Assembly: GCF_012641435.1 (NCBI RefSeq)
Contig: NZ_JABAIJ010000001.1
Coordinates: 62,001 to 126,000, forward strand
From: Rhizobium sp. P38BS-XIX
Lineage (GTDB): Bacteria; Pseudomonadota; Alphaproteobacteria; Rhizobiales; Rhizobiaceae
Reading direction: 5' to 3'
DNA: 64,000 bases
A model generated the notes under the pieces. It did not search any database. It saw only the letters and a list, made by a program, of their open reading frames with translations, and was not told the DNA's origin. This document shows positions 11,511-19,766 of this stretch, piece after piece; the stretch's first letter is position 1; the number at the start of each line of letters is the position of its first letter. The translations under genes were made by a program, and so were the position numbers.

Positions 11511-12956
11511 ATGGCAAAGCAGTCTCCATCGGCCAATGCGAAAGATACGCCGCTTTTGCACGACGATAACAATCCGATCTACCTGCAGCTCTGTGCGCGT
11601 TTCAAGACCGCGATCGCCGAGGGACGTATGGCGCCGGGAGATCGGATGCCATCGGTACGAGCGCTTGCCAGCGAACTCGGCCTATCGCGCGGGACCGTCA
11701 ATCTCGCCTATCAGATCATGGCGGAAGAGGGCTATCTCGAGTTTCGCGGCGCGGCAGGCACCTTCGTCGAGGAGCGCCTGAAGAAGACGAGCAATGCAGG
11801 ATCGCCGCGCCTCGTTACGGGTCGAGCTAGGGCGGAACGATTGCCAAATATCCGGCCGTTTCAGCTGGGCTTGCCGGCGCTCGATGCCTTTCCTCGCAAG
11901 ACCTGGAACCGTCTGGTCAGCCGCCGCTCGCGCGAGCTTGGCATAGAGCAGCTCGGCCACCCTCAGCCTGCCGGGCTCATGGCGCTGCGTGAGCGTATTG
12001 CGGCCTATCTCGCCTTTTCGCGCGGCATTGCCTGTCGGCCGGAGCAGGTATTTGTGACCTCAGGCCATCGCGCCTCGCTGGAGCTGATCATGCGTGCGCT
12101 TCATCAGCCGGGCGACGGCATATGGTTCGAGGATCCGGGCTATCCAATTGCTCGCGATTTTCTGGTCTCCATGGGTGCCAAGCTCCACCCTGTGCCGGTC
12201 GATCAGGATGGCCTGATTGTCGAGGGGGGCAGGGCTCGCGCGCCCGATGCCCGCTTTGCCATGGTCACGCCGGCCAACCAAAGTCCGCTCTGCGTGATGA
12301 TGTCAAAGGAGCGGCGTGGTGAACTGCTCAAATGGGCGGAGGAGGGACAGCGCTGGATCATCGAGGATGATTACGACAGCGAGTATCGCTACAACCGCCG
12401 GCCGCCGCTGTCGCTCAAGGCCATGGATCGCGGCGAGCGCGTGCTGTTCACCGGCTCGTTCAGCAAGGTTCTCTATCCGGCGCTTCGGCTTGCCTATCTG
12501 CTCGTGCCGCCCTCGGAGATCGACAGTTTCGAGCGTGCCAGCCGGCTGATCAGTGCCGGTTGTCCGGAATTCCATCAATCCGTGATCGCGGACTTCATGG
12601 AACAGGGCTATTTCATCCGTCATCTGAAGAAGATGCGAACCCTGTACGCGCAGCGCCGGCAATTGCTTGTCGATACTATGCAGGATGTCTTCGGCGACGG
12701 GGTCAGGGCGATTTCGCCTCCGGCGGGATTGCATCTTGCAATGCAGTTCGAGGGGTATCGCGCTTCGTCCGCAAAGATCGCCACATTGGCGCAGGCGGAT
12801 GGCTTCGGCCTGCAGTCGCTTTCATCGTGGCACATGGGGCCGCCGTCGGTCGATGGGCTGCTCATCAGCTTCACCAATCTCAGCAGCAGGCATATGGCTG
12901 AGACGTTGGCGCAGCGGTTGAAAGCCATCTGCATGGCCGCAGATCAAGAAGGCTGA
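11511..12956 (+). CDS. MocR/PdxR-type GntR regulator with aminotransferase-like domain
   Basis: This 481-aa fusion has an N-terminal GntR winged helix (PSVRALASELGLSRGTVNLA, residues about 40-75) joined to a class I aminotransferase fold. The PLP lysine is in FTGSFSKVLYPALRLAYL. MocR proteins bind PLP or PLP-amino acid adducts and regulate a neighbouring gene. ATG 11511 has CCAGGA ten bases upstream; ATG 11502 and TTG 11475 are alternatives. A 13-base direct repeat begins at its stop codon, a plausible target for controlling the downstream epimerase gene. Confidence 0.9.
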   Translation: MAKQSPSANAKDTPLLHDDNNPIYLQLCARFKTAIAEGRMAPGDRMPSVRALASELGLSRGTVNLAYQIMAEEGYLEFRGAAGTFVEERLKKTSNAGSPRLVTGRARAERLPNIRPFQLGLPALDAFPRKTWNRLVSRRSRELGIEQLGHPQPAGLMALRERIAAYLAFSRGIACRPEQVFVTSGHRASLELIMRALHQPGDGIWFEDPGYPIARDFLVSMGAKLHPVPVDQDGLIVEGGRARAPDARFAMVTPANQSPLCVMMSKERRGELLKWAEEGQRWIIEDDYDSEYRYNRRPPLSLKAMDRGERVLFTGSFSKVLYPALRLAYLLVPPSEIDSFERASRLISAGCPEFHQSVIADFMEQGYFIRHLKKMRTLYAQRRQLLVDTMQDVFGDGVRAISPPAGLHLAMQFEGYRASSAKIATLAQADGFGLQSLSSWHMGPPSVDGLLISFTNLSSRHMAETLAQRLKAICMAADQEG

Positions 12957-12984
12957 GTCAGATCTTGGCCTAGTCAAATCTGGG
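12956..12984 (+). promoter_or_regulatory. Direct repeat between mocR-like gene and epimerase gene
   Basis: AGTCAGATCTTGG (12956-12968) is followed by AGTCAAATCTGGG (12972-12984). These are two imperfect direct repeats at a 16-base period, lying about 80 bases before the epimerase start. Several characterised MocR regulators bind direct repeats, so this is a candidate operator. The assignment is inference. Confidence 0.4.
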
Positions 12985-13064
12985 ATTCTTGCATCTGTTT
13001 CCAAGGCCAAGCCCATGCGAAAACATGCACACCAAACATGGTGCAGATATCCAAGGAGTTCGAA

Positions 13065-13772
13065 ATGGGCGAGACCATTTTTCTTGCCGGGGCAACCGGC
13101 GCGATTGGACGCAAGCTCGTTCCTTTGCTGGTCGAGGCAGGCTTTACCGTCTATGGCTCAACCCGCAAGCCGGAGCGCGGTGAGAGCCTGAAGCAGGCGG
13201 GTGCCACGCCTGTCGTCGTTGATGTATTCGACGGCGAAGCGCTAAAAGACGCGCTGATAAGGACGAAGCCGAGCATCGTCATCCATCAGCTGACCGATCT
13301 GCCCTTTGGGCTTGACCCCGCGCAGATGGAAGAGGGGCGTGCCCGCAACGCCCGCATTCGCGAAATCGGAACCAAAAATCTCGTCGACGCTGCGGTCGCA
13401 GCCGGAGCCGAACGGATGATTTCGCAAAGCATCGCCTGGGCCTATCAGACCAGCTCTGGCGAAGTGACGGAAGAGACTCCGCTTCAGGAAGGCGCAACCG
13501 CGATCCGGACGCTCGAAGGCCTCACGCTGAACACCGGCGGCATTGCCGGAACGGTCCTGCGCTATGGCCTGCTCTACGGGCCGGACACAGGCTGCGACGC
13601 GCCGTCCGGATCGATAAGCCTGCATGTGGACGACGCCGCGCGTGCCGCGCTGATGGTGGTAAAAACCCCTGTTGTCGGCATTTTCAATATTGTCGATGAC
13701 GGCGGCTCGGTTTCGAACGCCAGGGCGAAGTCGATCCTGGGTTGGCAGCCGACCAAACGGGCCGGCGAGTAG
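13065..13772 (+). CDS. NAD(P)-dependent epimerase/dehydratase family protein
   Basis: This 235-aa Rossmann protein begins ETIFLAGATGAIGRKLVPLL, the GxxGxxG dinucleotide-binding loop of extended short-chain dehydrogenases. It continues with VIHQLTDLP, SQSIAWAY and VLRYGLLYGPDTG. It ends with the GWQPTKRAGE pattern of NAD-dependent epimerases. ATG 13065 is preceded by AAGGAG. The substrate is unknown. The catalytic YxxxK is not clear to me. It may be the target of the upstream MocR regulator. Confidence 0.8.
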   Translation: MGETIFLAGATGAIGRKLVPLLVEAGFTVYGSTRKPERGESLKQAGATPVVVDVFDGEALKDALIRTKPSIVIHQLTDLPFGLDPAQMEEGRARNARIREIGTKNLVDAAVAAGAERMISQSIAWAYQTSSGEVTEETPLQEGATAIRTLEGLTLNTGGIAGTVLRYGLLYGPDTGCDAPSGSISLHVDDAARAALMVVKTPVVGIFNIVDDGGSVSNARAKSILGWQPTKRAGE

Positions 13773-13945
13773 CATTCGTCTACAGCCATCGCCGGAGTGG
13801 CTTTGGGTTCATAGGGCAAGGACGGTTTGGAAGGGATCAGGTCGTCGATTGATCGGCCACCTCGAACGCAATGTTCGCGACTTCCAAGCTTGCTCCGGTG
13901 CCCGTTCCCTTTATGCTGGCCACGATATCCAGGGAGGCTGTATCC

Positions 13946-14254
13946 ATGATCCTGCACTGCGTTTTTCTTCGGCTCAAATCCGCCATGACACAGGATGAGA
14001 AGAAAGCGATCTTCGAATCCGTAGCTGCCTTGCAAAAGGTCATCCCGGGCATCGTCGACGTGAAGTATGGGCCGAATGTCTCGCCGGAAGGCCTGCACGG
14101 CGGTTTCGTTGACGGTTTTGCCGTGACATTCGAGAGCCCGGAAGCACGGGATGCCTATCTCGTGCATCCGGATCACGTCGCTGTCGGCGAGCGCATCGTC
14201 TCGTCCACCGATGGCGGTCTTGCCGGCCTTCTGGTCTTTGATCTGAATATCTGA
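13946..14254 (+). CDS. Dabb (stress-responsive A/B barrel) family protein
   Basis: This 102-aa protein has the Dabb pattern: MILHCVFLRLK at the start, PGIVDVKYGPNVSPEG in the middle, and AYLVHPDHVAVGERI near the end. It forms a small dimeric ferredoxin-like barrel. Functions vary and are mostly unknown. ATG 13946 is preceded by AGGGAGG; the open frame extends upstream without support. A strong terminator follows the stop. Confidence 0.85.
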   Translation: MILHCVFLRLKSAMTQDEKKAIFESVAALQKVIPGIVDVKYGPNVSPEGLHGGFVDGFAVTFESPEARDAYLVHPDHVAVGERIVSSTDGGLAGLLVFDLNI

Positions 14255-14275
14255 CCGCCCGGACTTGAAGTTCAT

Positions 14276-14310
14276 AAAGGGCCGCAGGCGAGACGCGCCT
14301 GCGGCCCTTT
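14276..14310. terminator. Bidirectional intrinsic terminator
   Basis: AAAGGGCCGCAGGCG / CGCCTGCGGCCCTTT is a perfect 15-bp stem with an AGACG loop, followed by T on the plus strand and by A-rich sequence on the other side. It lies between the converging Dabb gene and the metal-transporter binding-protein gene. Confidence 0.88.
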
Positions 14311-14328
14311 TCACGTTCAGTCGCTCAT

Positions 14329-15231
14329 TCAGCTCGACTTCGCCATGGCGGCCGCCAGCTGGTCAACGTTATAACGGAACATTTTTTCATACGTCGAAGC
14401 CGGGCCATTTGCCTTCGAAAGCGCCTCGACATAGAGCTCGCCGCCAGGCTGCGCGCCGGTTGCCTTGGCGACCTGCTTGACAAGGCGAGGGTCGTTCGAG
14501 TTTTCGAAGAAATAAGTCTTCACATGCTCGGTCTTGATCTGCTCGATCAGCTGGGCGACCTTGGCGGCCGACGCCTCCGTTTCCGTCGAAAAGCCGAGCG
14601 GGGCGAGGAAGTTGACCTTATATTCGCGGCCGAAATAGCCGAAGGCATCGTGGCTTGTCAGCACCTTGCGGCGATCGTCGGGGATCTTATCGAACTTGCT
14701 GTGCGCGTAGGCATCGAGCTCGGTCAGAACCTTGGTGTAGCGCTCGGCATTCGCCTTGAAGTCGGCGGCATCGGCCGGATCTGCAGCGGAAAGAGCCTTC
14801 TCGATGTTGGCGACCCAGATCTTTACGTTGACCGGGCTGTTCCAGACATGCGGGTCTGTGACAGTCTTGCCGTCATCGACCATCGTGCGGGTATTGATGC
14901 CGTCGGAGACGACAACAGGCGTTCCCTTGTAGCCCGATGCGGTGATGAGGCGATCCATCCAGCCTTCGAGGCCTTCGCCGCTGACGAATGTGACCTTGGC
15001 GGCATTGAGCTTTTTGGCATCGGCCGGCGAAGGTTCGAATTCATGGGGGTCGCCGTTCGGACCGACAAGGCTCGACACCTTCACATGGTCACCGCCGACC
15101 TGTTTGACGACATCGGCAAGCACGGTGAAGGACGCGACGACGTTCAAGGTCTCGGCCGAGGCCGGGCCGGCGACGCCGAATGCGATAAAGGCTGCAGCAG
15201 CGGCCGAGAGAAGCAGTTTCTGTTTGTTCAT
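14329..15231 (-). CDS. Metal (zinc-type) ABC transporter substrate-binding protein
   Basis: This 300-aa cluster A-I periplasmic metal-binding protein starts at ATG 15231 (AAGGAG upstream). A signal peptide ends near GPASAETLNVV. Likely metal ligands are the histidines in GDPHEFEPSP, TDPHVWNSP and SHDAFGYFGREY, plus an acidic residue in NSNDPRLV. The His-rich loop typical of E. coli ZnuA is absent. Together with the ATPase-permease-binding protein gene order, this points to an AztC-like or generic Zn/Mn protein. It is last in the operon. Confidence 0.9.
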   Translation of the reverse strand: MNKQKLLLSAAAAAFIAFGVAGPASAETLNVVASFTVLADVVKQVGGDHVKVSSLVGPNGDPHEFEPSPADAKKLNAAKVTFVSGEGLEGWMDRLITASGYKGTPVVVSDGINTRTMVDDGKTVTDPHVWNSPVNVKIWVANIEKALSAADPADAADFKANAERYTKVLTELDAYAHSKFDKIPDDRRKVLTSHDAFGYFGREYKVNFLAPLGFSTETEASAAKVAQLIEQIKTEHVKTYFFENSNDPRLVKQVAKATGAQPGGELYVEALSKANGPASTYEKMFRYNVDQLAAAMAKSS

Positions 15232-15250
15232 GCGAGTCTCCTTGTTGGGT

Positions 15251-16123
15251 TTAGCCCCGGAGATGGGGACGCGGGAAGAACCGCCGGGCAACGCCCGAAG
15301 GTGCGAAGAGAATGGAGAAGCCATAGATCAGGCTCGCGGTGATGATGATCGTCGGGCCGGAGGCAAACTCGAGGTGATAGGACGCGATGAGACCCACATA
15401 TCCGGAGACAGCCGCCGTTCCTGTCGCGATCGCCATCATGGCAGGCAGGCTGCGCGACCAGAGCTGGGCAACGGCCGCAGGCAACATCATCAACCCCACG
15501 GCCATCAGAGTGCCGAGCGCCTGAAAACTGGCGACAAGATTGAGCACCACAAGTAGCAGGAACAGGAAATGATACACCGGTCCACGCCCGCCGACGGCGC
15601 GCAGGAAGCCTGGGTCGAAGCATTCCATGACCAGCGGTCGATAGATCACGGCAAGCGCCAGCAAGGTCACGGTGGTAATCGCGCCGATCTGGTAGAGGGC
15701 AGGGGCATCGATCGCCAGAATAGTGCCGAAAAGCACATGCAGCAGGTCGATGTTGGACCCTCGGAGCGACACGATGAGAACGCCGAGTGCCAGGGAGGTG
15801 AGATAGAAGCTCGCAAAGCTCGCATCCTCCTGAAGCACCGTCATGCGGCTGACGAGGCCGGAAAGCAGCGCGACCGAAAGGCCGGCCACAAGTCCGCCCA
15901 GGCCCATGGCCGTCAGCGACAGCGAGCCTGCGATGAGATAGCCGATGGCAGCGCCGGGCAGCACGGCATGGCTCATGGCATCGCCCATCAGGCTCATGCG
16001 GCGCAGCATCAGGAAGACGCCGATCGGGCCGGAACCGAGGCCGAGGCACAGGCAGGCGATGAGCGCCCGCCGCATGAAACCGTAATCCGCGAAAGGTGCG
16101 AGAAAGATATCGTAGGCTGTCAT
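15251..16123 (-). CDS. Metal ABC transporter permease (ABC-3 family)
   Basis: This 290-aa integral membrane protein has about eight helices. It carries the ABC-3 hallmark MSLMGDAMSHAVLPGAAIGY near residues 43-62, which is the coupling region, and later GTLMAVGLMMLPAAVAQLW. It is the channel subunit of the zinc-type importer (ZnuB/AztB-like). The start overlaps the ATPase stop by four bases, so the two are translationally coupled. Confidence 0.93.
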   Translation of the reverse strand: MTAYDIFLAPFADYGFMRRALIACLCLGLGSGPIGVFLMLRRMSLMGDAMSHAVLPGAAIGYLIAGSLSLTAMGLGGLVAGLSVALLSGLVSRMTVLQEDASFASFYLTSLALGVLIVSLRGSNIDLLHVLFGTILAIDAPALYQIGAITTVTLLALAVIYRPLVMECFDPGFLRAVGGRGPVYHFLFLLLVVLNLVASFQALGTLMAVGLMMLPAAVAQLWSRSLPAMMAIATGTAAVSGYVGLIASYHLEFASGPTIIITASLIYGFSILFAPSGVARRFFPRPHLRG

Positions 16124-16902
16124 CGGGCCGGCTCCTGCCGCGCGAGATCGTCGGACGCCGTTTCATCTTCGGGCAGGCACGCGTCGGCTGCTTCATCCCA
16201 GCGCTCTGCCATGGCCCGTGCCTTGATGAGGTTTGCGGAGCTCATGATCGACTGTGTCGGCCCCCAGCCCACCAGTTCGCGGGCAATCAGCAACGTCTCG
16301 GGAAAATGCGCGCGCACCTGATCGAAATCATGCAGCACGGCGATGACCGTACGGCCTTCCTTGTGCCAGCGCAGAACGATGCTCAGGAGATCCCGCGTCG
16401 TGCGCTGGTCGATGGCGGTGAAGGGTTCATCGAGCAGGATGACCTGCGCGTCCTGCAGCAGCAGGCGAGCGAAAAGCACGCGCTGGAACTGCCCGGCGGA
16501 AAGCGAGCCTATATGCCGGCGCTCGAAGCCGGAGAGGCCGACGCGCTCAAGTGCATCGCGCGCGCGATCCGCATCCTGTCGGGAGAAGCGCCCGAATGCG
16601 CCGGAATTCTTCCAGGCGCCGAGCATGACCGTATCGGCGACTGAAATCGGAAAGCGACGGTTGATGTCTGCGGCTTGTGGCAGATAGCCGAAATCGTTGC
16701 GCGTCAGTGCGCCGCGATCGATCGATCCTTCTGCTGGTCTGAGTTCGCCGACGATTGCTTTCAAAAGCGTCGATTTGCCCGCGCCGTTCGGCCCGGCGAT
16801 TGCCGTTAGGCTGCCGCTGGCGAAAGCTCCCGAGACATGATGCACCGCTGGATGACGCTCATAGGTGACGGTAAGATTGGTGAGGCGGATCAGATCGCTC
16901 AT
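16120..16902 (-). CDS. Metal ABC transporter ATP-binding protein (ZnuC/AztA-type)
   Basis: This 260-aa nucleotide-binding subunit has Walker A GPNGAGKST near residue 37, signature LSAGQFQRVLFARLL and Walker B QVILLDEPFTAID. Its opening, TYERHPAVHHVSG, is the style I associate with AztA-type zinc importers, but ZnuC cannot be excluded. Its start ATGA overlaps the stop of a 42-aa ORF just upstream. The operon promoter region contains a Zur-like palindrome. Confidence 0.93.
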   Translation of the reverse strand: MSDLIRLTNLTVTYERHPAVHHVSGAFASGSLTAIAGPNGAGKSTLLKAIVGELRPAEGSIDRGALTRNDFGYLPQAADINRRFPISVADTVMLGAWKNSGAFGRFSRQDADRARDALERVGLSGFERRHIGSLSAGQFQRVLFARLLLQDAQVILLDEPFTAIDQRTTRDLLSIVLRWHKEGRTVIAVLHDFDQVRAHFPETLLIARELVGWGPTQSIMSSANLIKARAMAERWDEAADACLPEDETASDDLARQEPAR

Positions 16903-17027
16903 GCCAGCGCCACCGCCCAGCCGATCGCCGCCCAGAGAAACGCGATGCCGATCGCCACATAGGCAAGGCGCATCAAGGCGGAGCGTCCGATCAGGGCCGA
17001 CGCGAAGGGATCACGATCAAAGGGCAT
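16899..17027 (-). CDS. Small membrane protein at the head of the metal-importer operon
   Basis: This 42-aa ORF begins MPFDRDPFASALIGRSALMR, followed by one hydrophobic helix ending AIGWAVALA. Its stop overlaps the ATPase start by four bases (ATGA), like the other junctions in this operon. Its ATG is only 16 bases from the Zur-like palindrome, so it would be the first gene of the transcript. The ribosome site is weak. I recognise no family. The function could be a small transporter subunit or simply a leader giving coupled translation. Confidence 0.6.
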   Translation of the reverse strand: MPFDRDPFASALIGRSALMRLAYVAIGIAFLWAAIGWAVALA

Positions 17028-17042
17028 GCCAGGCTTTCAATT

Positions 17043-17059
17043 ATGTAATAACATTACAT
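17043..17059. promoter_or_regulatory. Zur-like operator palindrome
   Basis: ATGTAAT-AAC-ATTACAT is a perfect 7-bp inverted repeat with a three-base centre, in A+T-rich DNA immediately upstream of the metal-importer operon. FUR-family zinc regulators (Zur) bind A+T-rich palindromes of this kind in front of zinc-uptake genes. The element supports zinc-responsive repression, but binding is inferred. Confidence 0.6.
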
Positions 17060-17146
17060 GTAGTAGCCGAGCGAATATGGCGAAAAAGAGGCGGGGAGTG
17101 GAATAGCTGTGACTTGCATCGGAAAGCGCAGAGACGTCCAAACAAA

Positions 17147-17169
17147 AAAGGCGCCGTGCGGGCGCCTTT
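17147..17169 (-). terminator. Intrinsic terminator of the peroxiredoxin gene
   Basis: The stem AAAGGCGCC / GGCGCCTTT with a five-base loop is followed on the minus strand by a run of T (plus-strand AACAAAAAA). It lies 24 bases after the peroxiredoxin stop. Confidence 0.85.
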
Positions 17170-17192
17170 CTGGTTGTCTTTTGTCAAAAATC

Positions 17193-17678
17193 TCAAAGCT
17201 GCTCGATCATCGCGGCAGCGCCCGAAACCGTCGCCTGGCCGGGGCTTTCTTCGATGTTCAGCGACTTCACCACGCCGTCTTCCACCAGCATGGAGTAGCG
17301 CTTGGAACGAACGCCAAGTCCGCCGCCCGAAAGGTCGACGTCGAGGCCGAGCGCCTTTGCAAATGACGCGTCCCAGTCTGCGAGGAAGTGGATTTTGCCC
17401 ATGCCGCCAGACGATTGCGCCCAGGCGCCCATGACATGCCAGTCGTTGACGGCGACAACGGCGATATCGTCGACACCCTTGGATAGAATGGTATCCCGGT
17501 TTTCCAGATAACCCGGCAGATGATTGAGCGAGCAGGTGGGTGTGAAGGCACCTGGAACAGCAAACAGCACGACCCGTTTGCCGGCAAACAGCTGTTCGGT
17601 GCTGATCTCGACCGGGCCATCGACGGTCTTTTCCTTGAAAGTGGCGGCGGGCAGTTTGTCGCCGATAGCGATTGTCAT
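17193..17678 (-). CDS. Peroxiredoxin (Prx5/hybrid type)
   Basis: This 161-aa thiol peroxidase of the Prx5 class reduces hydroperoxides. The peroxidatic cysteine is in VPGAFTPTCSLNHLPGYL near residue 48, and the usual NDWHVMGAW follows. The start is ATG 17678, with AAGGAGAG upstream. It is monocistronic: a terminator lies downstream and the neighbouring minus-strand gene ends 80 bases upstream. Confidence 0.95.
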   Translation of the reverse strand: MTIAIGDKLPAATFKEKTVDGPVEISTEQLFAGKRVVLFAVPGAFTPTCSLNHLPGYLENRDTILSKGVDDIAVVAVNDWHVMGAWAQSSGGMGKIHFLADWDASFAKALGLDVDLSGGGLGVRSKRYSMLVEDGVVKSLNIEESPGQATVSGAAAMIEQL

Positions 17679-17760
17679 GGTTCTCTCCTTGGGGCGCGAT
17701 CTCGGGGCTTGGAATTGCCGCCGAATGAACAAGAGCTGTGGGTGAAACTATAGATCCGGC

Positions 17761-18600
17761 CTATTCGAACGCAAGGCTGGTCTCCATGGCGCGATCGCCA
17801 TCGACAACGAGGACGCCCCAACTTTTGCCCTTGATCTCGTAATTCTTCGGCAGCTTGCTGATTTCGATATCGGCGGAATAGGTCGCGCCTTCGCGTTTCC
17901 CGTTCGATTGCTGGAAAAACACGTAGCCTGACGGTCCGGTGACGTAGATCGCCGGCGCATCGCCCCCCGAGTCGGGCAGAGTGAGGCGGAGCGAGAGGTT
18001 CTTCGCATCGGCCGAAACGCTGTGGCTCTGCAGCGAAAAATCAGAGGATGGCGGCTGCGGCAGCAATGATTTCGCAGCATCCAGCAGGGCGAGTTCGCGC
18101 GGCGTCGGTTGCGCATCGGCCGGCAAAGACAGCGAAAAGTCCGCCTGAAAGGGGATACAAATGTCTTTGCAGAGACCGACGAAGGCGGTCAGGTCCAATG
18201 TCGTCGGTGGCTTGCCGTCAGCACGAAATTCAAGCGGCAGCGTCACCGGCGTGTCGTAGCCGATCTCTCGTATCTTGCCGACAGTGATCTGTTTCGGCGT
18301 GGGGTAGCTTGCCTTTTCCAGCGTGACGCCGGTCATAGGCTTGACCGTGACTTGCGGCGGAATGCCGCTTTCGCCGGGCTCGCGCCAGTAGGTAATCCAG
18401 CCCGGCTGCGGCTCGATCTGGAGTGCTGCGCGGATATGCCCTTGCGCATCCGGCGCCAGCGCCACAAGCCGCATGCGGCCGCCGTCATTGTCGACCCAAT
18501 CGCTCGTCGCCGCATGGGCGACAGGGCCGGAAAGAAGGGCAAGGGTAAGTGTTCCGGCCAAAAGCGCCGAGACGCGAGAATGATGAAGCGTTCCAATCAT
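17761..18600 (-). CDS. Periplasmic protein with DsbD N-terminal-like domain
   Basis: This 279-aa exported protein has a signal peptide ending near GPVAHAATSDW. The domain resembles the N-terminal (alpha) domain of thiol:disulfide interchange protein DsbD: WITYWREPGESGIPP, GYDTPVTLPLEF, and a cysteine pair GLCKDICIP at about residues 140-150. There is no transmembrane electron-transfer domain here, so it may accept electrons from a separate CcdA-like protein. The gene is divergent from yqgE with 138 bases between them. Confidence 0.85.
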   Translation of the reverse strand: MIGTLHHSRVSALLAGTLTLALLSGPVAHAATSDWVDNDGGRMRLVALAPDAQGHIRAALQIEPQPGWITYWREPGESGIPPQVTVKPMTGVTLEKASYPTPKQITVGKIREIGYDTPVTLPLEFRADGKPPTTLDLTAFVGLCKDICIPFQADFSLSLPADAQPTPRELALLDAAKSLLPQPPSSDFSLQSHSVSADAKNLSLRLTLPDSGGDAPAIYVTGPSGYVFFQQSNGKREGATYSADIEISKLPKNYEIKGKSWGVLVVDGDRAMETSLAFE

Positions 18601-18738
18601 GATCAGGATTTAGCGGATCGGCTGACATGGAGCCAGCGCCGCCGGCAAAAGAAATGATCATTTTCAGTTGATTGATTTATGACATTGCCCCATCTTGCTT
18701 TTTAGCGGTGCAGTTTTGGACTGCGGTCAGGAGGCACG

Positions 18739-19344
18739 ATGTCCCTATCGACGCTGAAGAACAGACGCGAAAGAGGTTTTCTCGACGGTCAGTTTCTGAT
18801 CGCCATGCCCGGCATGGAGGATCGGAACTTTCACCGGACGGTGATCTATATTTGCGCCCATTCCGACGCCGGAGCCATGGGCTTCGTCATCAACCGGGCT
18901 CAGAAGCTGACTTTTACGGATGTCCTTCTGCATCTTGAGATGATCAAGGATGACGATGCCATCGTGCTGCCAGCCGGCGCGCGCGATTTCCCCATCCAGA
19001 CGGGCGGCCCTGTCGAAAGCGGTCGCGGCTTCGTTCTGCATTCCGACGATTACATCAGCGACAGCAGCATTCCCGTCAGCGACGATATCAGCCTGACGGC
19101 TACGCTCGACATCGTGCGAGCCATCTCCAAGGGAAGCGGCCCGAAACTCGCCACCATGCTGCTCGGCTATGCCGGCTGGGGCGCTGGACAGCTCGAGGCC
19201 GAAATCGGCAACAATGGCTGGCTGAATTGCCCGGCCAACGAGGATCTGATCTTCGACCGCAGCCTCGATGACAAGTATGATCGCGCTCTGGCGCTCATGG
19301 GTATCAATGCCGCGATGCTCTCGCCCCAGGCAGGGCACAGCTGA
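18739..19344 (+). CDS. YqgE/AlgH family protein
   Basis: This 201-aa protein matches the YqgE (DUF179) family. It has [25 protein letters not shown], a [13 protein letters not shown] block and [17 protein letters not shown]. The biochemical function of the family is not settled. ATG 18739 has CAGGAGG upstream. Confidence 0.93.
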   Translation: MSLSTLKNRRERGFLDGQFLIAMPGMEDRNFHRTVIYICAHSDAGAMGFVINRAQKLTFTDVLLHLEMIKDDDAIVLPAGARDFPIQTGGPVESGRGFVLHSDDYISDSSIPVSDDISLTATLDIVRAISKGSGPKLATMLLGYAGWGAGQLEAEIGNNGWLNCPANEDLIFDRSLDDKYDRALALMGINAAMLSPQAGHS

Positions 19345-19439
19345 CCCTTCTGCTTTAAAATGGAACGAACTAGCGCCGGTGACGTTTCTTTGACAGAGGC
19401 ACCGGCAATTCCGCTGTGCCGACAACGGAGGTGTTAGAC

Positions 19440-19631
19440 ATGAGCAGCACGACCGACAAGGTATCCGGCAAGGTCAACGAAATGGCCGGCAAGGCAAAGC
19501 AGATGGCCGGCAAGGCCACCGACGACAAGGAATTGCGTGCCAAGGGCGCTGCCCAGGAAGCCAAGGGCAAGGTTCAGACCGCCGTTGGCAAGGCCAAAGA
19601 CAAGGTCAAGGGTGCCGTCGACCGGATGTAA
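19440..19631 (+). CDS. CsbD family stress-response protein
   Basis: This 63-aa, Lys/Ala/Gly-rich protein is built of repeats ([40 protein letters not shown]). The CsbD family is usually induced in general stress. ATG 19440 is placed after CGGAGG. Its charged, repetitive makeup suggests a disordered or helical protein. The molecular role is unknown. Confidence 0.92.
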   Translation: MSSTTDKVSGKVNEMAGKAKQMAGKATDDKELRAKGAAQEAKGKVQTAVGKAKDKVKGAVDRM

Positions 19632-19766
19632 CCGGCGACGTGTGTCTGCCAATCTAGGGTCGCTGCTCCGTTGAATTAACGTCGTAGCAGCGATGTTGGG
19701 AGGAAGAGCCTGTTACGGAAACGTGGCAGGCTCTTTACTGTGGGCATTCCATCTCTTCGAGGAAAC

